Positions 51,769 through 58,548 of a stretch of 58,548 nucleotides of DNA are shown here, piece after piece. This stretch comes from Acetobacteraceae bacterium (GTDB taxonomy: Bacteria; Pseudomonadota; Alphaproteobacteria; Acetobacterales; Acetobacteraceae), in NCBI GenBank assembly GCA_947371015.1, contig CANBNK010000019.1, forward strand, positions 1 to 58,548, read 5' to 3'. The number at the start of each line of letters is the position of its first letter. Position 1 is the first letter of the stretch. Position numbers and translations under genes: made by a program. The notes under the pieces are model-generated. The model was not told the DNA's origin. It worked only from the letters and a program-made list of their open reading frames with translations, and did not search any database.

Positions 51769-53112
51769 CTATGCGCCCCGGATCGCCACCAGCTGCGCGT
51801 CCTCGGTCACCAGGTACATGGTGCCGCCGAAAATGATCGGCGAGAGCAACGTCGGCGCCGGCAGCTTCAGCCGGCTGATCGGCGTGCCATCGGCGGCGGC
51901 CAGTTCCAGCATCTCGCTGTTGTTGCCGGTGATCAGCACGCGGCCGCCGGCCACCACCGGGCCACCCCAGGTGATCGCGTCGCGGCGGCGGGCCTCGTCC
52001 TTCCAGCGCGGCAGGGCGCGCAGCCAGCGCACCCGGCCGTCATTCTTGCCCAGGCAGACCAATTCCATGCTGGCGGTCAGCAGGAACAGCCAGTCGCCCG
52101 CCGGCCAGGGGGTCTCGGCGCTGGCCACATCGCGTTCCCACAGCCGGCGGCCGGACCGCAGGTCGATCGCGACGGTGCTGCCCGACTGTGCCGTGACATA
52201 GACCCGGCCATTCTCAATGACCGGCAGGCCGGACACGCCGGCGATATCGGCCAGACTGTTGCCGCGCGACCCGCTGCCCAGCGATTCCGTCCAGACCGGG
52301 CGGCCATCGCTCGCGCGAATCGCCGCGATCTCGCCCGAAGCCAGGCCACAGACGACGATGTCGCCTTCCACTGCCGGGGCCGGCAGCCCCAGCGCCATGG
52401 CCACCACGGCGGAGCCGGCATAGGTCCACAGCTTCTCGCCATCCGCGGTCTTCAGCGCCACCACCTGGTTCTGGATGGTCGGCACGAAGACGCGGCCGCC
52501 GGCGACGCTCGGCGCGCCACGCGCCGGGGCCGGCAGCTTGACCCGCCACTTGACGCTGCCATCGGCCGGGTTCAGCGCCATGGCCTCGGCCAGGCCGGTG
52601 ACCACGTACAGCACGCCATCTGCCAGGGCGCAGCCGCCGCCCAGCTGGCCGTCGCTGTCTTCCTTCGGCGTGGTATCGAAGCGCCAGGCGCGGCGGCCGG
52701 AGGCTGCCTCGGTCGCCATGACCACGCCTTCGGCATCGACGGTGAAGATGCTGGTGCCGTCCGACACCGGCTGGGCCACCATGCGGCGACGATAATTGGA
52801 GCTGGCGCCGACCGAGGCGCGCCACGCTTCGGCCAGCGGGCTGCCCAGGGCCGGGTTGCCCGGGGCATGGCCAAGGCCACCGCCAACCTGCGGCCAGTCG
52901 GCGCGGGCCACCGGCGGCGGCAGCGTCACCGCCACGCGCGGGCCGGCATCCACTTCCAGCGGACGGTCGGTCGAAAGCACCGAGCGGCGGTCTCCGGGAA
53001 TCGGCGGCTTGCTGTCGCCGAAGATGGAATTCGCCAGGTCGTCCGTGGCCTGACAGGCCGAGAGCAGGCCGGCGGCGCCCATCAGGGCGGCGCGGCGGGT
53101 CAGGTTGTGCAT
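51769..53112 (-). CDS. bamB: BamB-like outer-membrane assembly lipoprotein (PQQ-type beta propeller)
   Basis: A 447-aa eight-bladed propeller. N-terminal lipobox LMGAAGLLSACQATDD indicates a lipoprotein, and repeated W-motif blades run along the chain (GRRAWRFDTTPKED, GSVKWRVKLPAPARG, GEKLWTYAGSAVV, GRPVWTESLGS, GRRLWERDVASAE, GRVRWLRALPRW). In E. coli BamB supports BamA-dependent outer-membrane protein insertion. Placement between a YfgM-like gene and der supports the assignment. ATG at 53112 (MHNLTRRAAL) gives a normal lipoprotein signal. Confidence 0.9.
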   Translation of the reverse strand: MHNLTRRAALMGAAGLLSACQATDDLANSIFGDSKPPIPGDRRSVLSTDRPLEVDAGPRVAVTLPPPVARADWPQVGGGLGHAPGNPALGSPLAEAWRASVGASSNYRRRMVAQPVSDGTSIFTVDAEGVVMATEAASGRRAWRFDTTPKEDSDGQLGGGCALADGVLYVVTGLAEAMALNPADGSVKWRVKLPAPARGAPSVAGGRVFVPTIQNQVVALKTADGEKLWTYAGSAVVAMALGLPAPAVEGDIVVCGLASGEIAAIRASDGRPVWTESLGSGSRGNSLADIAGVSGLPVIENGRVYVTAQSGSTVAIDLRSGRRLWERDVASAETPWPAGDWLFLLTASMELVCLGKNDGRVRWLRALPRWKDEARRRDAITWGGPVVAGGRVLITGNNSEMLELAAADGTPISRLKLPAPTLLSPIIFGGTMYLVTEDAQLVAIRGA

Positions 53113-53137
53113 GCCGATATCCGTCCTTGTCCGATCT

Positions 53138-53785
53138 TCAACCACCGAGGCCCGTCAGCAACCGGCCAGCGCGCTCACGCACGCCCTGGGGGGCGGTCAG
53201 GTCATTGGCCAGGGCTTCGAGCCCCTGGCGTGCCGCCGCGGCGTCACCCCGTTGCAGCGCGGCCAGCGCCCGCACTTCCCGCACCGAGGCATGCCAGGGG
53301 TTGCCCGGAACCGCAAGCGGCGCCAGCCGCGATTCAACCTGCGCCGGCTCCAGGCTGCCCAGGCCGTGCAGGCCCCAGAGCAGCGTGGCCAGGTCGCGGT
53401 ACAGCGGCTCCACCGCGGTGTCCTTGGCCAGTTGGTCGTATTGCGCCAGGGCGGCGGAGGTATCCGGGCCGACCAGCAGCGCCGCGGCGCGCAGCCGGGC
53501 AAGGGTGCGATAGCCGGCCGGGGCCTGGGCGGCGGCGGCGCTGAACTGGGCGGCCACGGCCTTGGCGTCGGCATTCGGCACGGCGGAGGCCGCGCTGGCG
53601 GCCAGGAAGGAGTCGGCCGCCTTGACCGCCTGGCGGTCCTCGTACCAGCGCCACCCCTGCAACCCCGCGACCCCGGCCACCACCAGCAGCATGGCCGCGC
53701 CGATCCAGGTGCCATAGCGCTTCAGGAAGCGCTGGGCCCGGTCGGCACGAAGGTCTTCATCGACCTCATCGAAAATATCGGACAC
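53138..53785 (-). CDS. yfgM: YfgM-like TPR membrane protein
   Basis: A 215-aa protein: a cytoplasmic acidic N-terminus (SDIFDEVDEDLRADRAQRF), one membrane helix (WIGAAMLLVVAGVAGLQGW) and a periplasmic TPR-like domain. In E. coli YfgM partners SecYEG and periplasmic chaperones. It has a GTG start at 53785, preceded by GGGGAA; no ATG is available in the right place. It lies 25 bp upstream of bamB in the same operon. Confidence 0.87.
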   Translation of the reverse strand: MSDIFDEVDEDLRADRAQRFLKRYGTWIGAAMLLVVAGVAGLQGWRWYEDRQAVKAADSFLAASAASAVPNADAKAVAAQFSAAAAQAPAGYRTLARLRAAALLVGPDTSAALAQYDQLAKDTAVEPLYRDLATLLWGLHGLGSLEPAQVESRLAPLAVPGNPWHASVREVRALAALQRGDAAAARQGLEALANDLTAPQGVRERAGRLLTGLGG

Positions 53786-53887
53786 GGCATTCCCCAGCAG
53801 GTGCCCCGCCCGGGCGGGCGGCAGCTTCGGTGGCGGCCGACCTATAGCCCCCTGTTGGGGGGGCGTTAAGCCCGAAGGGCGATTGAT

Positions 53888-54529
53888 ATGCCCATGCGCG
53901 CCCTTCCCCCCGTTTTCGCCCTGCTGCCGCTGACGCTGGCGCTGCTCGGCTGTGCCGCCGCCAAGCCGGACAACCTGGTCTCCGCGGTGATGCGGCAGGA
54001 GTGTTCGGTGCTGAACCTGGACCGCGGCCTGCCCTATTGCCGGGCGGTACCCGCCGCGCCGGAGCCGCCCCCCTTCTGCACCCGCAGCCGCGGCAGCGTG
54101 GATTGCTGGCGCCAGCCGCCGCAGGCCACACCGGCGTATCGAGGGCTGGCGGATGCCCCGGCGATGCCGCCGGTGGAACGCCAGGCCCGGCCCTGGCCGC
54201 GGCTGATGGAGGAAGCCGAGCCGGTGCGGAGCGCCGAGCCGAGGCGCGTGGCGCCGGTTGCCGAGCCCCTGCGCGCAGCGCCGGTTGCCGAACCGCTGGG
54301 CGAAGCGCCGGCCGAGGTCCCCGCGCAACTGGCGCCGGCGGCTGAACCGGTCCGGCTGGCGCCGGCTACCGCGCCCGTCCGGCCAGGGCCTGACCCTGCC
54401 CGGCTGGCGCCGGCCGCTGCCCCCGTTCCGCTCGCGCCGGCACCCGAGAGCGTCCGTCCGGCGCCCGCCCCGGCGCCCGCCCCTGCCCCCGTCCGGCTCG
54501 CGCCGGCCGCGGGGGACCGCCCGACCTAG
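53888..54529 (+). CDS. Pro/Ala-rich lipoprotein
   Basis: A 213-aa protein with a clean lipobox (LTLALLGCAAAKPDN). A short Cys-containing globular part (residues about 25-80, MRQECSVLNL, LPYCRAV, PFCTRSRGSVDCW) precedes a low-complexity tail of repeats such as APVAEPLRAAP, LAPAAEPVRLAPA and PAPAPAPAPAPVRL, which could span the periplasm or peptidoglycan layer. No family is recognised. Divergent from the yfgM-bamB operon. Met at 53894 is an alternative start. Confidence 0.7.
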   Translation: MPMRALPPVFALLPLTLALLGCAAAKPDNLVSAVMRQECSVLNLDRGLPYCRAVPAAPEPPPFCTRSRGSVDCWRQPPQATPAYRGLADAPAMPPVERQARPWPRLMEEAEPVRSAEPRRVAPVAEPLRAAPVAEPLGEAPAEVPAQLAPAAEPVRLAPATAPVRPGPDPARLAPAAAPVPLAPAPESVRPAPAPAPAPAPVRLAPAAGDRPT

Positions 54530-54573
54530 CCACCCGGCCCCGTCGCAGGGCTCTGGGCTGGGCAGGCCCGGCA

Positions 54574-55893
54574 TCAGCCGCGGAAGCTGACCGCCGCGCC
54601 GACCGGGGCGCCGAGGACCTCGTCCTCGCGCATCACCAGGTTGCCGCGGATGATCGTCATCTTCGGCCAGCCGGTGCAGGCGTAGCCGTCGAACGGGGTC
54701 CAGCCGCAGGGCGAGACGATCCACTTCTCCTCGATGGTGCGCTGCTGCTTCATGTCCACCAGGGTGAAGTCGGCGTCGTAGCCCATGGCCAGGCGGCCCT
54801 TGTTGAGCGCGCCGTACACGCGCGCTGGGCCGGCGCACATCAGGTCCACAAGGCGGGTCAGCGGCAGGCGGCCGGCGTTCACGTGGTCCAGCATGATCGG
54901 CACGATGGTCTGGATGCCGGTCAGGCCCGCCGCGCCATCCGGCCAGGGGCGTTCCTTCGCCGCGCGGCTGTGCGGGGCGTGGTCGCTGCCGATGACATCC
55001 ACCGTGCCGTTCAGCACCGCGGCCCAGGCGGCGTCCTTGTGGCGCTGGTCGCGGATCGGCGGGTTCATCACCGCGTAGCCACCCAGGCGGTCATAGGCCT
55101 CGTCGGTCTGGGTCAGGTGGTTCAGCAGCACTTCCACGGTGCAGATGTCGCGGTAGTCCGCCAGGAACTCCAGTTCCTCGGCCGTGCTGACGTGCAGGAT
55201 ATGGGCGGGGCGGCTGGTCTTGCGGGCAATGGCCATCAGCCGGCGGGTGCCGAGCAGGGCGCATTCGACATCGCGCCAGACCATGTGGTTCCGGTGCGGC
55301 ATGCCGCTGGTGAAGTCCGGCTTGCGGGCCTGCAGGCGGTACTCGTCTTCCGAGTGGTAGCAGATGCGGCGGCGGCCGGAGCGCATCACCGCCTCCAGGC
55401 TCTCGTCATCGGCCACCAGCAGGTCCCCGGTGCTGGAACCCGCGAAGACCTTCACGGCGCAGACGTTGTCTTCCAGTTCCAGGCTAGCCAGTTCCGGGAT
55501 GTTCTTCATGCTGGCGCCGACATACATGCCGACATCGCAGAAGGCGGTGCCGGTGATGTAGTCGCGCTTCCAGTCCAGCCGCGGCTTGTCGGTGATGGCG
55601 GGCGCGGTGTTCGGCATGTCGAACACCGTGGTCAGGCCGCCCAGGATGGCGCCGCGGGTGCCGTCCGAGAGGTTCTCCACCGCGGGGTCGCCGGGGTCGC
55701 GCAGATGGACATGCGCATCGATCAGGCCGGGCAGCACGTGCAGGCCGGCGGCGTCGATCACCTGCGGCGCCGTCGCGGTGCGCAGGTCCCCCAGCGCGGC
55801 GATGCGGCCGGCGCGGACGCCGACATCCGTGGTCTCGATGCCCCAGGGCAGCACGCAGGCGCCGCCGCGCAGGATCAGGTCATAAGCCGCCAT
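54574..55893 (-). CDS. pyrC: dihydroorotase, class I type
   Basis: Amidohydrolase that cyclises carbamoyl aspartate in pyrimidine synthesis, 439 aa. Metal-site motifs are DAHVHLRDPG, the carboxylated-lysine strand CAVKVFAGSS, HSEDEYRL, AHILHVST and IGSDHAPH. The PENLSDGTRGAILGGLTTV and VMNPPIRDQRHKDAAW segments fit class I dihydroorotase. Since aspartate carbamoyltransferase is not adjacent, an allantoinase or hydantoinase role cannot be wholly excluded. ATG at 55893 (MAAYDLILRGG); the frame stays open upstream only because of the tandem repeat. Confidence 0.86.
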   Translation of the reverse strand: MAAYDLILRGGACVLPWGIETTDVGVRAGRIAALGDLRTATAPQVIDAAGLHVLPGLIDAHVHLRDPGDPAVENLSDGTRGAILGGLTTVFDMPNTAPAITDKPRLDWKRDYITGTAFCDVGMYVGASMKNIPELASLELEDNVCAVKVFAGSSTGDLLVADDESLEAVMRSGRRRICYHSEDEYRLQARKPDFTSGMPHRNHMVWRDVECALLGTRRLMAIARKTSRPAHILHVSTAEELEFLADYRDICTVEVLLNHLTQTDEAYDRLGGYAVMNPPIRDQRHKDAAWAAVLNGTVDVIGSDHAPHSRAAKERPWPDGAAGLTGIQTIVPIMLDHVNAGRLPLTRLVDLMCAGPARVYGALNKGRLAMGYDADFTLVDMKQQRTIEEKWIVSPCGWTPFDGYACTGWPKMTIIRGNLVMREDEVLGAPVGAAVSFRG

Positions 55894-56038
55894 CGGGGGT
55901 CTCCTTCGCCAGAAGGCGGCATGCTTGCCACCGGCCGGGCCGCGCGTGAAGGGCCGGCGCCGCGTGGGAAGGTTGCGCCGCAGGCGGAGCGCGGCGGGTT
56001 TCGGGCGAATGGTGCGCGGGGGCGGTGGCCGGGGCCGC

Positions 56039-56304
56039 TTTCGGACAAATGCCTCGCGGGCGACGGCCAGGGCCGGTTTCGGACAAATGCCGCACGGGCG
56101 GTGGCCAGGGCTGCTTTCGGACAAATGCCTCGCGGGCGATGGCCGGGGCCGCTTTCGGACAAATGCCGCACGGGCGGTGGCCAGGGCTGCTTTCGGAAAA
56201 ATGCCTCGCGGGCGACGGCCAGGGCCGGTTTCGGACAAATGCCGCACGGGCGGTGGCCAGGGCAGCTTTCAGACAAATGCCGCACGGGCGAGGGCCGGCG
56301 GGGC
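56039..56304. repeat. Seven tandem 38-bp repeats
   Basis: Units start at 56039, 56077, 56115, 56153, 56191, 56229 and 56267, each opening TTTCGGACAAATGCC (one with A for C, one with CAGAC). Two unit types alternate: GCCTCGCGGGCGA (first, third, fifth) and GCCGCACGGGCGG (second, fourth, sixth; seventh is a variant). A degenerate unit precedes at about 55998-56038. There is no spacer between units. It fills the region between the dihydroorotase start and the LexA-type box; no gene is supported in 55894-56518. Confidence 0.92.
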
Positions 56305-56421
56305 TTGCCGGAGAAAAGCCGCGTGGTTGCGCCGAACCCCAGCTTTTCCCCGCCGGGCGCGTGGTTCGGCAGTAGGGGGCGGGGGTGCGGATGGCGGGCT
56401 CCTACGCTCAAGGGAGAAAGG

Positions 56422-56436
56422 AACATATCAAGAACA
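56422..56436. promoter_or_regulatory. Candidate LexA (SOS) box upstream of the phosphatase gene
   Basis: GAACATATCAAGAAC matches GAAC-N7-GAAC exactly and lies 82 bp before the ATG at 56519. It shares spacer bases TCAA and the following AT with the box at 27742-27756. Confidence 0.55.
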
Positions 56437-56518
56437 TCGTTGCAAGGCCAGCGCCATGGTGGGGGCGGCGACTGCGCCCCCCTTCTCCCCCCGGCCCCTT
56501 TCCGCCATATGCCCGCGC

Positions 56519-57181
56519 ATGTCCGCAGCCCCGACTCCCCCCTCCGGTCGCTCCGCCTGGCTGAACAGCCTGCTGGTGGACCACGCCATGCTGCGGGTCG
56601 GCTGGCGCAACTGGGGGGTGGTGGCGCCGGGGCGGCTGTATCGCAGCAACCACCCGCTGCCCTGGCAACTGCGGGAAGCGGCGCAGCGGCATGGGCTGCG
56701 CACCGTCATCAACCTGCGCGGCCACCGGGTGGCCTGCGGCAGCGACGCGCTGGGCCGGCGCGAGGCGCAGCGGCTGGGCCTGGCCTATATCGATGCCCCG
56801 TTGGAAAGCCGCGGCGCGCCGCACAAGGACCGGATTTTGCGGCTGGCCGGGATTTTCGCGGATATGCCAGAGCCGGCGCTGCTGCACTGCAAATCCGGCG
56901 CCGACCGCGCCGGGCTGGCGGCCGGGCTCTGGCTGCTGGTGCAGGGCCGGCCGGTGGCGGAGGCGGCGGCGCAACTCTCGCTGAAATTCGGCCATGTGAA
57001 GCAGGGCAAGACCGGCATCCTGGACGCCTTCTTCGCGCTGTACGCGGCGGCGGCGCCGAAGCCGTTCCTGGACTGGCTGCGCGAGGATTATGACGAGGCC
57101 AAGCTGCGCGCGGACTTCTTCAGCGTACAGCGCAAGCCCTGGGCCGACCTGCTGGTGGACAAGGTGCTGCGGCGGGAGTGA
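56519..57181 (+). CDS. dual-specificity/tyrosine phosphatase-like protein
   Basis: A 220-aa cytoplasmic protein with the CX5R phosphatase loop ALLHCKSGADRAGLAAGLWL (nucleophile Cys, Arg after five residues). An upstream YRSNHPLPWQLREAAQRHGL and RTVINLRG segment is typical of the atypical DSP/SIW14-like phosphatases. The C-terminal segment (KPFLDWLREDYDEAKLRADF) is helical. Substrate unknown; related proteins act on phosphotyrosine or inositol phosphates. ATG at 56519 is chosen as the last one before conserved sequence; two in-frame upstream ATGs exist. A LexA-type box upstream suggests damage-inducible expression. Confidence 0.82.
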   Translation: MSAAPTPPSGRSAWLNSLLVDHAMLRVGWRNWGVVAPGRLYRSNHPLPWQLREAAQRHGLRTVINLRGHRVACGSDALGRREAQRLGLAYIDAPLESRGAPHKDRILRLAGIFADMPEPALLHCKSGADRAGLAAGLWLLVQGRPVAEAAAQLSLKFGHVKQGKTGILDAFFALYAAAAPKPFLDWLREDYDEAKLRADFFSVQRKPWADLLVDKVLRRE

Positions 57182-57258
57182 GGCGTGGATGGCCGGGCCA
57201 GGCTCGGCCATGACGGATGGGCGGTTCGGCCCGGCCCTGGCCGAGGGGCGCCGCTCCG

Positions 57259-58308
57259 CTACAGCAGCTTCCAGCGCACCCCCAGGTTGAACAGCGGCTT
57301 GACCACCACGTTGCTCAGCAGGCTGCGCACCAGGTGGAAGCCCAGCACCAGCGGCACCGCCAGGTCCAGCGCCTTGGCGGTCAGCGACATCTCCGGCATG
57401 CCGCCCGGCGCCATGCCCAGCACGACAGCCGGCCAGGGCAGCCCGGCCGCCCAGGCCAGCAGCAGCGCCATGGCGGACAGCACCACCACCAGCACCACCG
57501 AGGACAGCAGCGAGGCCGCCAGCAGCCCGCGCGACGACATCAGGAAGCCTTTTGTGAGTCGCGCGCCCAGCGTGGCGCCCATGACGATCTGCGCCAGTGA
57601 AACCAGCCAGGACGGCATGCCGGTAAACCCGTAGCCGGAAGCGGCGATGGCGATGTTCAGCAGGCAGGGGCCGAACATCCAGGGGTTGCCGAAGCCAAGG
57701 CGCATCAGGGGGTAGGCCGCCAAGGGCGCCACCGCCAGCAGGGCCAGCAGCCCCGGCCAATCCACCGCGGTGGCGAAGGCGCTGTAGGCGCCGTATTCGC
57801 CATGCGGGGCGATCAGGCCAAGGATGGGCGGGATGGTCAGCACCACCGTCACCACCCGCATGGTCTGGCTGAGCGTGACCGGGGCGACCTGGGCGCCGGC
57901 CTCCTGCGCCAGCACCACCATGACGATGACGCCCCCGGGCACGCCGCAGAAGAAGCCGGTGCGGGCATCCACCTTGGCCATACGGGTGAACATGCGGGCC
58001 ACCAACAGGCCGGTCGCCAGCGTCAACAGCCCGGCCAGCGCCAGCCAGGGCGCGGCCGCGGTGACGGCGCCGAGCACCGGCCCGGTAAAGCTCATGCCGA
58101 AGGCGGTGCCCAGCACCATCATGGCCATCGGCCGGCCGCGGTTGTGCACGGCGGTGGGGCGGAACCAGCCCAGCGCGGTGGTGCCGACCATGGCGCCGAT
58201 CATCCAGGCCAGCGGGATGTGCAGCAGCGCGAAGATGGCCCCGCCGATGACGGCGACGACGGCGGTTTCGAGATGGGTGCTGAGGGGTACGGGGGGACGG
58301 GGCGCCAA
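57259..58308 (-). CDS. AbrB-family (COG3180) membrane protein
   Basis: A 349-aa integral membrane protein of about ten hydrophobic helices in two similar halves (MIGAMVGTTALGWFRP..., then AQIVMGATLGARLTKGFL...). Conserved-looking elements are FFCGVPGGVIVMVVLAQEAG and VLGMAPGGMPEMSLTAKALD, matching the AbrB family often mis-named ammonia monooxygenase. The function is unsettled; a transport role is likely. It is the last complete gene in the window and converges with the phosphatase gene. Confidence 0.85.
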   Translation of the reverse strand: MAPRPPVPLSTHLETAVVAVIGGAIFALLHIPLAWMIGAMVGTTALGWFRPTAVHNRGRPMAMMVLGTAFGMSFTGPVLGAVTAAAPWLALAGLLTLATGLLVARMFTRMAKVDARTGFFCGVPGGVIVMVVLAQEAGAQVAPVTLSQTMRVVTVVLTIPPILGLIAPHGEYGAYSAFATAVDWPGLLALLAVAPLAAYPLMRLGFGNPWMFGPCLLNIAIAASGYGFTGMPSWLVSLAQIVMGATLGARLTKGFLMSSRGLLAASLLSSVVLVVVLSAMALLLAWAAGLPWPAVVLGMAPGGMPEMSLTAKALDLAVPLVLGFHLVRSLLSNVVVKPLFNLGVRWKLL

Positions 58309-58364
58309 GCCGGGAACTCACTGGACCTGCGGCGCGGCCCACATCCATGGATCACGCCGGAGCT

Positions 58365-58423
58365 GTTGGTTGGGAGACTGATGCACCGCTCGGGCGATTC
58401 CGGCTTCGCGGACCAGGCTCTGA
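58365..58423 (-). repeat. Dispersed palindromic element, copy F
   Basis: On the minus strand it reads TCAGAGCCTGGTCCGCGAAG, then GGAATCGCC, then GAGCGGTGCATCAGTCTCCC and AACCAAC. It is closest to copy B. It lies upstream of the AbrB-family gene; nothing else is recognised between 58424 and the window end. Confidence 0.72.
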
Positions 58424-58548
58424 TGCCTGACCATCGCCCCCATGGTGCGGCGCGTCAAACCGGTGCGGCGGCGGGGGGCGGGATTGTTGGGGAGGTGCGG
58501 CTGGTGGCGCCGACCGTAACGCTTTCTTCAAGCTTCGCGCGCATTTTG

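Noticed and set aside
53785-54838. Extension of the YfgM frame upstream to 54838
   Set aside because: The added residues are antisense to the Pro/Ala-rich lipoprotein and have no start signal; the GTG at 53785 has a ribosome site.
56039-56304. Possible CRISPR array
   Set aside because: The units are contiguous with no unique spacers and no cas genes are present.
55875-56426. Minus-strand frame with 38-residue periodicity over the tandem array
   Set aside because: The 38-bp unit simply lacks stops in all frames, so a frame of this kind is expected; there is no ribosome site or domain, and its start lies inside the LexA-type box.

Overview
The window is GC-rich, densely coding DNA with alphaproteobacterial content: the C-minus form of ribosomal protein L36, an OxyR-controlled AhpC/AhpD peroxide set, tandem Bug/TctC-type solute receptors, a YfgM-BamB-Der block and a CYP153 system. 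Codon use, the number of Bug receptors and the overall gene set suggest Acetobacteraceae (Roseomonas-like). That assignment is inference, because there is no rRNA here.

Left part (1-13.4 kb): glycerate 2-kinase is followed by a pyruvate kinase with an unusual N-terminal helix-turn-helix domain. Then come Ada, a TPR protein, a Bug receptor, two tandem secreted GH25-like proteins (one with nine 60-bp in-frame repeats) and the glycolate oxidase operon glcDEF. Glycolate oxidase, glycerate kinase and pyruvate kinase are three steps of the glycolate to glyoxylate to glycerate to pyruvate route; the carboligase and reductase steps are not in the window.

13.4-27.7 kb: a small secreted protein, rpmJ (too short for an ORF listing), a cupin, ilvE, an AT-rich patch leading into a dienelactone-hydrolase-like protein without its nucleophile, and a Cys-rich protein coupled to a TauE/SafE sulfite exporter. 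The exporter converges with an acyl-CoA dehydrogenase homologue that looks like 3-sulfinopropanoyl-CoA desulfinase, so sulfite release and sulfite export sit side by side. A peroxide-defence block follows (oxyR, rubrerythrin, Fe-S oxidoreductase, DUF3501, ahpC, ahpD) with two near-identical candidate OxyR sites. Then an EAL phosphodiesterase, a Bug receptor and a small gene behind a LexA-type box.

28.1-33.8 kb: the stretch between tRNA-Glu and tRNA-Gln looks like a decayed integrative element. It holds a HepT/MntA toxin-antitoxin pair, small hypothetical genes, paired iteron-like palindromes, and the remains of a primase-like gene abutting a truncated tyrosine integrase.

33.8-58.5 kb: housekeeping and metabolism. 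Genes include ispE, a TPR lipoprotein, an aldolase with a GST-cupin fusion, ETF-ubiquinone oxidoreductase, a uracil-DNA glycosylase homologue without cluster cysteines, a lytic transglycosylase, moaB, a complete CYP153-ferredoxin-reductase operon, a V4R protein, an amidase, a sulfotransferase, yfgM-bamB-der, a dihydroorotase, a 38-bp tandem repeat array, a tyrosine phosphatase behind a second LexA-type box, and an AbrB-family membrane protein.

Across the window a palindromic intergenic repeat occurs at six places. Its stems are kept by compensatory changes, and in three cases its first bases are the stop codon of the upstream gene. No CRISPR array or intact insertion sequence was seen.
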